A stretch of DNA of 64,000 nt from CAVTYH01 sp963738835 (lineage in GTDB: Bacteria; Planctomycetota; Planctomycetia; Pirellulales; JADZDJ01), in assembly GCA_963738835.1 (NCBI GenBank), contig CAVTYH010000005.1, positions 186,001 to 250,000 of the forward strand. Direction: 5' to 3'. The notes under the pieces were generated by a model. The model searched no databases. It saw nothing but the letters and a program-made list of their open reading frames with translations, and was not told the origin of the DNA. Position numbers and translations under genes: made by a program. Shown here piece by piece: positions 38,623 to 48,774 of this stretch (positions are counted from its first letter, which is position 1; each line of letters opens with the position of its first letter).

Positions 38623-39858
38623 GTGGCTCTTGATCCACAACTTGGCGCAACTTTGTTGCCGGTGCTGACGGTTTCGCAGTTTACCGATGTCCTGAAGGAT
38701 CTGCTGGAAATCGGTTTTCAAACGGTCTGGTTGACCGGCGAGATTAGCGATTATCGCGGACCCCACTCGTCGGGCAATGTGTATTTCAAGCTCAAAGATG
38801 AGCACGCTGTCATCGGCCTGGTGATCTGGAAGCGATCTGCCCAACGCATTCGCAGTGAGCTGCACGACGGCATGGAAGTGGTCGCCCGGGGGCATTTGGA
38901 TGTGTACGCCCCGCGTGGCGAGTACAAGCTGATTGTTGATGAACTACACCTGAAAGGACTGGGGGCGCTGGAATTGAAATTCCGGCAATTGCGCGAAAAG
39001 CTGGCTGCCGAGGGCTTGTTTGCCCCGGAGCGGAAGCGGCACCTGCCGAAGTTTCCGCGGCGGATTGCGTTCGTCACCAGTCCTACGGGCGCGGCGATCC
39101 GTGATTTTCTGGAAGTCGTTCGCCGACGGTGGCGGGGTGTGCATGTGCTCGTGGTTCCGGTGCGCGTGCAAGGACTCGGCGCGGCCGGAGAAATTGCGGC
39201 GGCGATTGCGACGGTAAACCGCATGGCCCTGGAAATCGACGTGTTGGTCGTAGGTCGCGGCGGCGGTAGCCTCGAAGATTTGTGGTCGTTCAACGAAGAA
39301 GTTGTGGTCCGTGCGATTCATGCTTCGCGGGTTCCCGTCGTCTCGGCCGTGGGACATGAAATCGATATCACGCTGGCCGATTTAGTCGCTGACGTGCGAG
39401 CGCTTACACCCAGTGAAGCCGCCGAGCGCATCGTGCCATCAATGGAAGCGATCCAAGCCATTCTGCGCGACCGGCAAAGTCGGTTGGTAGCGGCGCTGCA
39501 AAGTCGGGCGCAGACGGCACGAATTACACTGGAGTCAATGAAAAGCCGTCGGCCGTTCAGGCGTCCATTTGACGGGCTGCTCGATCTTGCGCAACAATTG
39601 GACGTTTTGCAAACCCGCGGTCGACGAGCCATTGGCGTTGTGCTCGATCGAACCCGGCAGCGAACAGCTTCCATGGCGATGCATTTAGAATCGCTCAGTC
39701 CTCTGGGCGTGCTTGGGCGTGGTTACAGTTTGACAACTAAGATGGACGGACTGCCAGTGACGGATGCGGCGCAATTAAGTGCGGGCGAGACGATTCATAC
39801 GCGCTTTAGCCACGGTGCGGCGTTAAGTCGCGTCGAGCGAGTGGAAAGTGCCTTGTAG
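38623..39858 (+). CDS. xseA: Exodeoxyribonuclease VII large subunit
   Basis: An intact 411-residue protein starting at GTG 38623. The N-terminal OB-fold nucleic-acid domain has VWLTGEISDYRGPHSSGNVYFKLKD split over 38725-38800, followed by the catalytic domain: RRIAFVTSPTGAAIRDFLEV, VLVVGRGGGSLEDLWSFNEE, VVSAVGHEIDITLADLVADV and RALTPSEAAE. XseA and XseB form the single-strand DNA exonuclease VII. The C-terminus (LGVLGRGYSLTTKMDG, ETIHTRFSHG) is also typical. It heads the run xseA-xseB-ispA-dxs. Confidence 0.96.
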   Translation: MALDPQLGATLLPVLTVSQFTDVLKDLLEIGFQTVWLTGEISDYRGPHSSGNVYFKLKDEHAVIGLVIWKRSAQRIRSELHDGMEVVARGHLDVYAPRGEYKLIVDELHLKGLGALELKFRQLREKLAAEGLFAPERKRHLPKFPRRIAFVTSPTGAAIRDFLEVVRRRWRGVHVLVVPVRVQGLGAAGEIAAAIATVNRMALEIDVLVVGRGGGSLEDLWSFNEEVVVRAIHASRVPVVSAVGHEIDITLADLVADVRALTPSEAAERIVPSMEAIQAILRDRQSRLVAALQSRAQTARITLESMKSRRPFRRPFDGLLDLAQQLDVLQTRGRRAIGVVLDRTRQRTASMAMHLESLSPLGVLGRGYSLTTKMDGLPVTDAAQLSAGETIHTRFSHGAALSRVERVESAL

Positions 39859-39894
39859 TTGCAACCCCTGGGCGTAAGAGATTTGGAGCGAGAA

Positions 39895-40292
39895 TTGCCG
39901 GAGCCAAATTCAAATTCGTTCGCTTCGCCAATGCAGAGCCCTCATTTGAGCTAGCGCTGCACGCTTTGGAGCAAATTGTTCACGACTTGGAAGAGGGCCG
40001 TTTGGGGTTAGCCGAATCTCTGTCCCGTTATGAGGAAGGGGTGAAATTGCTCAAGCAGTGCTACCTACAGCTGGAACAGGCGGAGCGGCGAATCGAATTG
40101 CTAACGGGAGTTGACGCCGCGGGCAATCCGGTCACGCAGCCGTTTGATGACGAATCAACACTAGCACTCCAAGAGGAGGGAAAACCTCGGACAAGGAGGG
40201 GCAGTAAGGCATCAAAGAAGTCGGTCGTTGAATCTGAGTCCGTTGCCCCGCCGCCGACTGCCTCGATGGACGAGCCGGGCAGCCTGTTTTAG
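39895..40292 (+). CDS. xseB: Exodeoxyribonuclease VII small subunit (N-terminal frame change)
   Basis: The helical core SFELALHALEQIVHDLEEGR, then LGLAESLSRYEEGVKLLKQC and LEQAERRIELLTGVD matches XseB. The core is in a frame with no start codon upstream. The neighbouring frame offers TTG at 39895 behind GGAG (LPEPNSNSFASP), joining near 39929 after a one-base error, so that start is my best reading but is uncertain. The tail after residue 75 is Pro/Ser/Lys-rich and longer than in E. coli. It follows xseA by 36 bp. Confidence 0.8.
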
Positions 40293-40398
40293 AATCGAAT
40301 GTTGGGTGCCTTGGTGGTTGAGCGTCTGCGTGTATGCCGAACACGTCGAGCTCAGCGAGCAAGACACCCAGACATCAAGTCACCTAGACACATTCCAC

Positions 40399-41295
40399 AT
40401 GATCTCTTGCAGCTCCGCCGTCTTGACGGAACAGTTGGCGTTTGCTCGTCGGATGATCGACGCAGCACTCGATCGCTACACCGATTTTCCCGCCGGGTGT
40501 CCCCAACAGTTGCGCGATGCCATCCGCTACAGCCTGATGGCTCCCTGCAAACGGTTGCGGCCCGCTTTGGTGTTATTTTCCGCTGAGGCCTGCGGTTCTA
40601 GTTGGGAGGCAGCGTTGCCGGCCGCTTGTGCGGTCGAAATGATCCATAGCTACTCGCTCGTGCATGACGACCTGCCAGCAATGGATGACGACGACTTGCG
40701 CCGCGGCCGGCCTACGTGTCATAAAGCGTTTGGCGAAGCGGTGGCGATTTTGGCAGGCGACGCCTTACTTACGATGGCTTTCGAAGTGCTGGCCAAAGAC
40801 GTGCATCCACCAGAAGTGGCGGCTCGTTGCTGCGCTGCCTTGGCGGAAGCGGCGGGACCAACGGCTCTGGTCGGCGGACAGGCGGACGATCTGGCATTGC
40901 AGTTTATCGAGAGCAATTTGAGCACCTTGGAAGACATTCACGCCCGCAAAACCGGGGCGATGTTTCTGGTATCGTTGCGGCTGGGCGGTTATGTCGCTGG
41001 GGCCGACGCCACCGCTCAGGCTACGCTGGAACAGTTTGGTCGCAAAATCGGTCTGGCATTTCAAATTGCCGACGACTTGCTCGACGTCGAAGGGGACGAA
41101 GCAGCATTGGGCAAGCGCGTGGGCAAAGACTCCGATCATGGAAAATTGACGTTTCCAGCGTTGCTGGGAATCGAAGACAGCCGGCACCGCGCACTGCGTC
41201 TCATCGACGAGGCCTGCGAGGCGCTGGAACCCTTGGGCGAAAAACGGGCCGGGCTGGAAGCCTTGGCTCGCTATGTTGTTGAAAGGAATCAATGA
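40399..41295 (+). CDS. ispA: Polyprenyl (farnesyl/geranyl-type) diphosphate synthase
   Basis: It condenses IPP with allylic diphosphates. The first Asp-rich motif is HDDLPAMDDDDLRRGRPTCH, the second FQIADDLLDVEGDE, with SYSLVHDD, GDALLT, QADDLAL and KTGAM as in short-chain synthases. The start is ATG 40399 (MISCSSAVLTEQLAFARRM); the frame is open further upstream but that part is not family-like. 298 residues is normal. The stop TGA at 41293-41295 overlaps the dxs start (ATGA), so the two genes of isoprenoid synthesis are coupled. Confidence 0.95.
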   Translation: MISCSSAVLTEQLAFARRMIDAALDRYTDFPAGCPQQLRDAIRYSLMAPCKRLRPALVLFSAEACGSSWEAALPAACAVEMIHSYSLVHDDLPAMDDDDLRRGRPTCHKAFGEAVAILAGDALLTMAFEVLAKDVHPPEVAARCCAALAEAAGPTALVGGQADDLALQFIESNLSTLEDIHARKTGAMFLVSLRLGGYVAGADATAQATLEQFGRKIGLAFQIADDLLDVEGDEAALGKRVGKDSDHGKLTFPALLGIEDSRHRALRLIDEACEALEPLGEKRAGLEALARYVVERNQ

Positions 41296-43193
41296 TGGAC
41301 CAGCTGCTTGCCAGGATTCACTCGCCGCGCGATCTGCAAAACTTGACGGAAGAGGAACTGGAACTATTGGCCAGCGAAATGCGCGAGGCTTTGTGCAACC
41401 TGGTCACCAGCCGCACTGCACATTTCGCTTCGAATCTAGGAGTTGTAGAACTTTGTCTTTCTTTGCACACCGTGTTCGACTTCAGCCGCGATCGGTTGAT
41501 TTGGGACACCGGCCATCAAATTTACCCGCACAAGTTGATCACGGGTCGTTACGAAGATTTCGACACGATTCGCACCAAAGGCGGGCTGATGGGTTATCCC
41601 AACCCACAGGAAAGCCCCTACGACTTGTTCATGACCGGCCATGCCGGGTGCAGCGTTTCGACCGCTTCCGGATTGAAAAGCGGCGATGAACTGCTGGGAC
41701 ATCTCGAGCGACACAGCGTGGCGGTGATCGGCGATGGAGCGCTTCCCTCCGGCATTGTTTTCGAAGCAATGAACAACGCCGGTGGTCTTAAACAAAAGCT
41801 GCTCGTGATTCTCAATGACAACAAAATGTCGATTTGTCCGCGCGTGGGTGGGCTGGCGAAGTATCTGGACCGGCTGCGAATGAACCCGTCGTACTCCGGG
41901 CTGAAGCATCAAGTGGTCAACATCCTCAATAAAGTCCCGCTGGTGGGCGATCCGGTGGAGCGGTTGTTGTGGCAAATCAAGGAATCGGTAAAGGCCGGAT
42001 TGCACGGCGGAATGCTGTTCGAGGAACTGGGCTTTCGCTATGTCGGTCCGATTGATGGTCACAACATTGCTACCCTGCGTCGCTATTTGAAGATGGTGAA
42101 AAACGTTGACGGCCCCGTCCTGTTACACGTGATGACCGAGAAGGGACACGGTTTTCAGCCTGCCGCTGCCGATCCGGTTTATTTTCACACGCCGGCGCCG
42201 TTTGAGCGAGCGGAAGAAAAAGTCGTCAGCATCAAAGCCAGTCCTTGTAAGGCTTACACCGACGTGGCCAGTCAATCGCTATATCAGCAGTTGGAACAAA
42301 ATCCTCGCGTGACAGTGTTGACGGCGGCGATGTGTCAAGGCAACAAATTGGAAGCGGTGCGCGATGCTTTTCCGCAACGGTTTTTCGACGTGGGGATTTG
42401 CGAATCGCACGCGGTTGCTTTTGCCGCCGGGCAAGCGAAGGCCGGTTTGCGGCCAATCGTCGATATCTACAGCACGTTCCTGCAACGCAGTTACGATCAA
42501 CTGTTCCAGGAAGTGGCTTTGCAAAACTTGCCGGTGACATTGCTGCTGGATCGAGCAGGCCTGACCGGCCCCGATGGCCCGACGCATCACGGCTGTTTCG
42601 ATCTGGGTTACATGCGCGTGCTGCCCAACACGATTGTCATGGCGCCGGGCGATGCGGTGGATTTGCCGGCGATGATCGATTTCGCCTTGTCATTCCCCGG
42701 GCCGATTTCGATTCGCTATCCCAAGGCGACAGCGGAAGACGCCGGGCAGCTAGTGGAGCGCGACCGGACGCCCATGGAATTGGCGCGTGCCGAAGTATTC
42801 GACTGGGGGCACGACGGCATGATCATTGCTTGCGGCACACTGCTCACCTATTGCTTGAAAGCGGCAGCTCAGTTGCGCAGCGAAGGGTTAGAGATTGGCG
42901 TCATCAACGCCCGCTTCATCAAACCGCTCGATACGGAAGTAATTCTCAAAGCGATTGAAACCTGCCCTTTCGTGCTCACGGTCGAAGAAGCCGCTTTGAT
43001 GACAGGTTTTGGGAGCGCGGTTCTCGAAACCGCGGCCGATGCCGGAATTGGCGCCGCCCATGTCAGCCGACTAGGCATTCCCGATCGTTTCATTGAACAT
43101 GGTGAACGGAGCGAATTGCTGGCCGATTTGCGATTGGACGCCGCGGGCATCGCTCAGACCTGCCGCGAATTGGCTGAGCGCCGGCCTGATTAG
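41292..43193 (+). CDS. dxs: 1-deoxy-D-xylulose-5-phosphate synthase
   Basis: The first enzyme of the MEP isoprenoid pathway, thiamine-diphosphate dependent. Intact at 633 residues. N-terminus: LASEMREALCNLVTSRTAHF, SNLGVVELCLSLHTVFDF, WDTGHQIYPHKLITGR. ThDP/Mg motif: VAVIGDGALPSGIVFEAMNN with later LVILNDNKMSI. Transketolase-like Pyr domain: FDVGICESHAVAFAAGQAKA, PIVDIYSTFLQRSYDQLFQE, LDRAGLTGPDGPTHHGCFDL. C-terminus: VEEAALMTGFGSAVLE. It overlaps ispA by 4 bp. SNLG here replaces the more usual A/P-NLG without consequence for the reading. Confidence 0.96.
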   Translation: MMDQLLARIHSPRDLQNLTEEELELLASEMREALCNLVTSRTAHFASNLGVVELCLSLHTVFDFSRDRLIWDTGHQIYPHKLITGRYEDFDTIRTKGGLMGYPNPQESPYDLFMTGHAGCSVSTASGLKSGDELLGHLERHSVAVIGDGALPSGIVFEAMNNAGGLKQKLLVILNDNKMSICPRVGGLAKYLDRLRMNPSYSGLKHQVVNILNKVPLVGDPVERLLWQIKESVKAGLHGGMLFEELGFRYVGPIDGHNIATLRRYLKMVKNVDGPVLLHVMTEKGHGFQPAAADPVYFHTPAPFERAEEKVVSIKASPCKAYTDVASQSLYQQLEQNPRVTVLTAAMCQGNKLEAVRDAFPQRFFDVGICESHAVAFAAGQAKAGLRPIVDIYSTFLQRSYDQLFQEVALQNLPVTLLLDRAGLTGPDGPTHHGCFDLGYMRVLPNTIVMAPGDAVDLPAMIDFALSFPGPISIRYPKATAEDAGQLVERDRTPMELARAEVFDWGHDGMIIACGTLLTYCLKAAAQLRSEGLEIGVINARFIKPLDTEVILKAIETCPFVLTVEEAALMTGFGSAVLETAADAGIGAAHVSRLGIPDRFIEHGERSELLADLRLDAAGIAQTCRELAERRPD

Positions 43194-43396
43194 CGAAGCT
43201 ACTCACCGCCGGGTGAGCTAACGGTATAGCGGCTGCCGTGACCACATGGCTCCTTAAGCAGTGGCTTCAACACAGCTTTGAATTCGCGGCTTCGCGTGAC
43301 CGCGCACCGCTTGCCCCACACAATCGCCATGTCCTATGATCGACGAAGTCGCAGTGGTCGTCTTTTCCCATCTGTTCTTGCCACTAGGGTCTCGCT

Positions 43397-44253
43397 GTGA
43401 CCAACACTCGTCCCCGCGTGATTGTGCTCGCCTTGGGTGCACGGCCGAACATCGCCAATGAGGCTCTTCGTCTGCCCCGCTCGTCGAGCAGGTGGCCGAC
43501 GTCGTGCTGTTCGATCTGGAGTTCAAAGCCGATCTCTCACAGGTTGAAGCCGACTTCGCCATTGTCATGGGGGGCGATGGCTCCATTTTGCAAGCAGCGC
43601 ACCAGATGGGCTATCATCAAATTCCAATCCTCGGCGTCAACCTGGGGAAATTGGGTTTTTTGGCGGACCTCTCGCCCAACGATTTGCTCAGTGTACTACC
43701 GCACGTTTGCCAAGGCTTTTACAAGACGGTCGAGCATCTGATGTTTGAATGCCGCGTGATACGCGGCGGCAAAGTGCTGCATCAACTGCTGGGTTTGAAC
43801 GAAGTGAGCATTTTGGCTGGTCGGCCGTTCTCGATTCTCGACGTCAATCTTTACGTTGACGCAGAATTGGTGACTACCTATAGTTGCGACGGCCTTATCG
43901 TGGCCACCCCCATCGGATCGACAGCTCATAGCTTGTCGGCCGGTGGACCGATTTTGCGAAAGGATTTGCAAGCGTTTGTGTTCCTGCCGATCAGCCCCCA
44001 TACGCTCACCAATCGACCCGTGGTCGATTCTGCGGAACGCGTGTTCGAGTTGGTGGTCAATCAACCGCACGAAGGCACGGCGGTGGTGGTCGATGGTCGC
44101 GAGCTGTGCGGCCTGGCCGCCGACGATCGGGTTCGTGTAGAACGGGCAGTGCCCAAATTCAAACTCGTGGAAGTGCCCGGCCGCAGTTATTACCGGACGC
44201 TACGGGAAAAACTCGGTTGGGGCGGCCGGTTGCGTCAGGAAGAGAAACGCTAA
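43397..44253 (+). CDS. nadK: NAD kinase (frameshifted)
   Basis: It phosphorylates NAD to NADP. Motifs: FAIVMGGDGSILQAAHQM (GGDGS), VNLGKLGFLADL, LGLNEVSILAGRPFSI (NE motif), YSCDGLIVATPIGSTAHSLS and SAGGPILRKDLQAFVFLPI. The N-terminal 30 codons from GTG 43397 (TNTRPRVIVLALGARPNIAN) are in another frame. One more C near 43475 (CCCC to CCCCC) restores RLPPLVEQVADVVLFDLEF. Ile replaces Thr in TPTGST and His replaces Tyr in TAYSLS, both tolerable. The ribosome-binding site is weak. The gene follows the xseAB-ispA-dxs run by about 200 bp. Confidence 0.9.
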
Positions 44254-44305
44254 TTCGCCGGTCAGGTTGAAGCCTGACGTACTGGCTCGAAAGGAGTCGA
44301 GTCTT

Positions 44306-45229
44306 ATGCACGAATGGATTGCAATTGCTCGATCGGTTGGCTCCATCGCCGCGATCGTTCTCTCTTTCGCCGTTTCAAGCTTAGCCGCCGATACGGGTGC
44401 CGCGCCGGCTCCGCCAGATGGCCCGAAGTATTCGCTGACGTACAAATTCCGGCCCGGCGAAGTCATTCGCACGCAAGTTCTGCACCGGGTGAGTCTCGAC
44501 ACCACGATCGCCGGCACCACACAAACCGCGGAAACGATTAGCGGCTCGGTGAAAGTTTGGAAAATCATCGATGTCGATTCGTCGGGGCGTATCACGCTGG
44601 AGCACTCTGTCGAAAGCGTTGATATGCGGCAGAAGCTTAGCGGCCGCGACGAAGTCACGTACAATAGCAAAACCGACAATAAGCCGCCGCCCGGATATGA
44701 GGGTGTCGCAAAATCGATTGGCGTGCCACTAACGATCGTCACCATCAAGCCCTCCGGCAAGATCGCAAAGCGCATCGACAAGCGGCCGAATGTTTCGCCC
44801 GAGGCGCAAAACAGTCAAATGGTGATGCCGTTGCCGCTGGAGCCCATCTCCGTTGGCGAGAGTTGGAATTTGCCCAACGACGTGACCATCACGCTGGAGG
44901 AAGGAGAAACGAAAGTGATCAAAACTCGCCAGCACTACACGCTAGACAAAGTGGCCAACGGCGTGGCAACCATTTCCGTGGCCACACAGGTGCTCACGCC
45001 AGTCAGTAATCCCAAGGTGCAATCTCAGCTAATCCAGCGATTGACGCAAGGCACGGTGCGATTCGATATCGACGCCGGCCGCGTCCTCTCGCAACAGCTG
45101 GAACTCGACGAACGCGTGCTGGGCTTCAACGGCGTCGACAGCAGCCTGCACTACCTCGGCCGTTTCACCGAGGAATATGTGCCGCCGACGCCAAAAACCG
45201 CCGCGAAATCGCCGGTGAACAAAAAGTAG
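44306..45229 (+). CDS. Exported protein of unknown function (DUF6263-like pattern)
   Basis: ATG 44306 with AAGGAG upstream gives 307 residues with a signal peptide (SIAAIVLSFAVSSLAAD). The mature part is beta-rich: YSLTYKFRPGEVIRTQVLHR, VKVWKIIDVDSSGRITLEHS, LPLEPISVGESWNLPNDVTI, GTVRFDIDAGRVLSQQLELD. The layout (tolerance of a base-level quantity, IDVD.G, PVSVGDSW-like block) recalls DUF6263-type secreted proteins. I give no function. It ends with a basic tail (PKTAAKSPVNKK) and faces the Hint protein gene, 20 bp away, tail to tail. Confidence 0.7.
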   Translation: MHEWIAIARSVGSIAAIVLSFAVSSLAADTGAAPAPPDGPKYSLTYKFRPGEVIRTQVLHRVSLDTTIAGTTQTAETISGSVKVWKIIDVDSSGRITLEHSVESVDMRQKLSGRDEVTYNSKTDNKPPPGYEGVAKSIGVPLTIVTIKPSGKIAKRIDKRPNVSPEAQNSQMVMPLPLEPISVGESWNLPNDVTITLEEGETKVIKTRQHYTLDKVANGVATISVATQVLTPVSNPKVQSQLIQRLTQGTVRFDIDAGRVLSQQLELDERVLGFNGVDSSLHYLGRFTEEYVPPTPKTAAKSPVNKK

Positions 45230-45249
45230 TCCTCCGATTGCACCTCGCC

Positions 45250-47164
45250 CTAATTCTTCGCCAACCCTGGCACGATACTTCGCGTCGGCTTGCGCTCGGT
45301 GACATCGTGCGACAGGATTTTTTCCGGTCCGACGAAGTACGTGTTGAAATCGGCCACGATTAAATTATAAGTCCGCTCCGGCGCCGATTCCGTAACCAAG
45401 CTCACTTGCACCGTGCCCGTCGCGCAGTGGAGCGTTTGCCCGCTGCGAAGATGGCGGGCTTTCGTCCAACCTTCACCGGCCACCCAGAACAGGTGACCGC
45501 CGGTGCAGCGCAGCGAATCGCCGCTCGATTCCAAAGTATATATCGGTTCCGGCAGCCGCACCGTGGTCCGCAACACTGGTTTGTAGGCGAGCTCGCCGGT
45601 ATCGCTGTTTTGCGATAGGACCAGATCACCGACGCGAATCTTTTCGATCGCTACAGGTCCGCGAATCGTCGAAACTTTTGTGCCCGCTCCGAGACATTCC
45701 AGCGAACCGCGAATTGGCGCTGAAGAAGTTACCGGCGTGTTCGTTGGCTGCGGCGGTGGCGATCGATCGGCAACATAGACCGTGCGGCGATCGTAGGTGC
45801 CGCTGCTGGGCTTTTCCTTGACGTAACTTGTTTCATTCTGATTATCCCACCAGCTCCACCAATCTTCCGGCCGCACATTTGTAGTCTTGTGCGTGGCGAT
45901 CGAAGAGCGCCGTCATGATTCTCCGGTTCAGTTCTTCGGTATTCGCACTTTGCATCGTGGCAATCATTTGCTTCATGGCCGTATCGCGGCGAATGTCGCC
46001 GACGGCCCGATTGAGCGTTTCCGCAACATTTCCGCCCGGTTGTGGAACTCGTACATAGGCGGTATCGAGCATCACTACTTCCCAAGCATCGCGTCCTTCA
46101 CGGGCAAACACCTCGCGAGAAACCAAGCGGCCCCGTTCATTGAATACCACAGTTCGGACTTCGAGCGGCGTGTACATAGCGGCCAGCATTTTCGGAATAA
46201 AATCCTCCTGGGGCCTGGCTTCAAGTTTTATTGCCGCCAATTGCCGGACGGAATCCCACGGCGAATAAATGGCTTGTCGCACGAGCGCCTGCGTGGCAGG
46301 CAATTCGCTCCAATGCGCCATCTTATCGACGAGCATGGTCGCCAGCTCTTCGCTAACCGCCGACAACACATATTCCAGCGCCGGCAAAGCTTCCGCATCG
46401 TTGATCTCGGCGAATTGCTTCTTCGCCGTCTCGAACGCGGGCCCCTGCCCTTCGACTAATCCATTGCGAACCGCATTGGCCTTTGGCAGCCATTTGCTCA
46501 GAGCCTTGTTAAGCCGTTGCGCTTCGGCAACCATTTCATCGAGCTCGGGCTTGGCAACCCAGGAGTTCCCGACACGACGGAAGCCCAGTTGAGCACGGGC
46601 TTCTGCGTTGTCGGCATCGAACGCAAGCACCTGGTTGTAGTGGGCGCGCGCTTGCTCCTGCAAACCACGATGCTGGCACCAGTGGGCCATGTTGAGTTGG
46701 CCATCGAGCGTGTCGGCAGCTTTGTCGCGCTGCTTTTCATAGGCGCCCAAATCAGTACTTTGTCGGGCCAGTTGAGGCACGTCGTCGATTTTCGTCCAAC
46801 GATTGTTGAATTGTACCTCGCCGCTTTGCCACATGGCTGGTTCATAATTCGGCGCAATCGCGCGAGCAGTTGCCAACAGCCGATCGCGCTCTTCGTTGGA
46901 GCCCGAGATTTCGTAGAACAGCGATTCTTTGATCAGGGCGTCAGCCTGAGCAAGCTTGTCTGTCTTACTTGCCGACTTTGGTTTGGTTACGGCATCGTTT
47001 TGCTTGACCGCCGAATCGCTAGCGCTAAAACCGTCCGACGGTGAATCGGCGAATGAAATTCCGCACACGCCGCTGATTGAAATCGACAAGACGATTGCAG
47101 ACAGCCCACACGCCTGTCGCGCCAGCAAGCGCACTTGGGCTTTGCCAAAGAATGTTCCCGCCAC
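45250..47164 (-). CDS. Secreted TPR-like protein with C-terminal Hint domain (frameshifted)
   Basis: GTG 47164 behind GGAGAGGG starts a leader ending SISISGVCGISFA. The middle 400 residues hold helical repeats (LIKESLFYEISGSNEERDRL, GLQEQARAHYNQVLAFDADN) and a HEAT-like part. After a frame change near 45895 (HKTTNVRPEDWWSWWDNQNE) comes a Hint (intein/hedgehog-type) domain: SLECLGAGTKVSTIRGPVAI, VGDLVLSQNSDTGELAYKPV, GHLFWVAGEGWTKARHL and RTYNLIVADFNTYFVGPEKI. The leading Cys of the self-splicing fold is present; the end reads LSHDV instead of V-H-N followed by a nucleophile. Such pretoxin-like Hint domains release C-terminal domains, but only 14 residues follow. Confidence 0.8.
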
Positions 47165-47308
47165 ATGTCCCTCTCCTCTGTGTTCTCGGTTCCTGCTCGA
47201 GGGCCGGCGCCAGGAACAATCGGGGCGCAAGAAAAGGGCCCTCAGCATCCAGCGCGCAATATAGGACTCGTGCAGCAAAATTGCAAACAATTTGAGGGAG
47301 ACGGCTGC

Positions 47309-48580
47309 CTACTCGGCGCATCTGCGGGCGATGACCGCCATGATTCGGCCGTCGATACGTGCCAGCAAAATGGTGGCCTCGTCGCTCCCGTCGGTTTGCA
47401 AGTCCCTGCGTACTTGCTCGGGATCTAGTGATACGCCGCGTTTTTTGATTTCCAGACGGCCGATGCCGCGTGCGGCAAGCCACTGCCGTAGCGGTCTGAC
47501 TTTATAGGGCAGGACTTCGAGCACCTCGAATCCAGCCAGTGCACCGTGAGTTGCGCAATGATCGGCCGTGTAATATGCGACGCCGGCGGCAACGGCCGAG
47601 AGACTTTGACTCACCGCCAGCGCACCTTCTAACTTTGCCGCCAGCACAGCGGCATCGGGCTCAAACACATACCGGCCGATCCGTGCCGCGATCGGACAAT
47701 CGGCATTGGCCTCGCCCATGAACGTGGCGGTCACCGCAGTCGTCGAATCCGCAGCGCCGCTTAAATTTGCCGCTGGCAAAACGGTGGCACGCCGGCGCTC
47801 GGGATGTTCCGCCAAACGGCCAAACCACGCCACCAGCTGCCGGCACTGACGGCCGCGGCCGATCCATTCCAACTCGGCTGGCTGCCACCACGGTTCGTCC
47901 AAAGTCGCTGCGGGCGCTAGTTTGATGGCTGCGTCCGGACATGCGGAGAGTAGCCGCCTCAACACCTCGGGTCCCGGCTCATGCAGTGCCACCCGCGTGG
48001 TGCGCCGCCCCACTGGCCTGCGGTCCGGATCGATGTGCCAGGCCGCCGCTTCGTTCACCTCGACCGACGTCACATCCGCGACTGCGATTCTAGCGTCGTA
48101 CTCCCCTGCCCCGCTGCCAGTCGCGCTTCGCAAGTTTGCCTCGGCTAACAACGCCGTAATCGAGTCGCGATCGACACCCAGCACGGGTCCACACCGCATC
48201 AAACCCAGCAAATCGCCGCCGATTCCGCAGCACAAATCGGCGATCGGCCGTCCAATGAGAAATCGACGTGCCTTGTACTCCGCCACCCATTGGTCGGTCG
48301 CCTGTTCCAAAGCGCGTCGCGTGAAAAACATTTTGTCCGCATGCCGAAATTTGTCTTCGGCGCGGCGACGAAGCTCGAGTTGCTCCAGAAGCAGGTGAAC
48401 CCGCGCTGGCGAGAGATCGGTCCGCAACCGAGAAACCAACCGATTGAGCAATTCCCCGCCGGCCTGCGCGTCCGATTCCTTTTGCAAGAGTGCCAGCCGA
48501 ATAGCCCCTTCCTGGCCGACTAACCAGCGGAAATCAGCGAGCGTGCCGCAAGATTCAATCGGAGGGGGCGGCTCGGGCAT
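47309..48580 (-). CDS. Class I SAM-dependent methyltransferase with THUMP-like C-terminus
   Basis: 423 residues. The Rossmann SAM site is IADLCCGIGGDLLGLMRCGP, followed by VLGVDRDSITALLAEANLRS and ADVTSVEVNEAAAWHIDPDR (DPDR is a DPPY-like position). The C-terminus, FEVLEVLPYKVRPLRQWLAA and IGRLEIKKRGVSLDPEQVRR, matches the THUMP-like extension found in this family of putative rRNA/tRNA methyltransferases. The target is unknown. The start at 48580 has no obvious Shine-Dalgarno, so a slightly internal start is possible. It lies 144 bp upstream of the Hint gene on the same strand. Confidence 0.8.
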   Translation of the reverse strand: MPEPPPPIESCGTLADFRWLVGQEGAIRLALLQKESDAQAGGELLNRLVSRLRTDLSPARVHLLLEQLELRRRAEDKFRHADKMFFTRRALEQATDQWVAEYKARRFLIGRPIADLCCGIGGDLLGLMRCGPVLGVDRDSITALLAEANLRSATGSGAGEYDARIAVADVTSVEVNEAAAWHIDPDRRPVGRRTTRVALHEPGPEVLRRLLSACPDAAIKLAPAATLDEPWWQPAELEWIGRGRQCRQLVAWFGRLAEHPERRRATVLPAANLSGAADSTTAVTATFMGEANADCPIAARIGRYVFEPDAAVLAAKLEGALAVSQSLSAVAAGVAYYTADHCATHGALAGFEVLEVLPYKVRPLRQWLAARGIGRLEIKKRGVSLDPEQVRRDLQTDGSDEATILLARIDGRIMAVIARRCAE

Positions 48581-48774
48581 GAACGTTTGACTCTGCTGAT
48601 CGGCCGAATTAGAATTTGACGTAGGTTATTGACTTGCCGAGTTTTACGATCGTCCCTCCGCAGCCGCGGCATTCGACCGGGCGGCTGGCATCGTCGTTTC
48701 GTTTTTCCTCCGCTTCTTGACGGTTGCGGCTCGCCTTTTCTGAACCCTGAACCCTCTGCGCCGGAGTTTGTGTT

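Noticed and set aside
43200..43396. Intrinsic terminator after dxs
   Set aside because: ACTCACC-GCCGG-GTGAG can form a short hairpin, but no T-run follows.
45250..45876. A true intein in the Hint region
   Set aside because: No extein sequence or host protein resumes after the domain, and the terminal Asn/nucleophile pair is missing.
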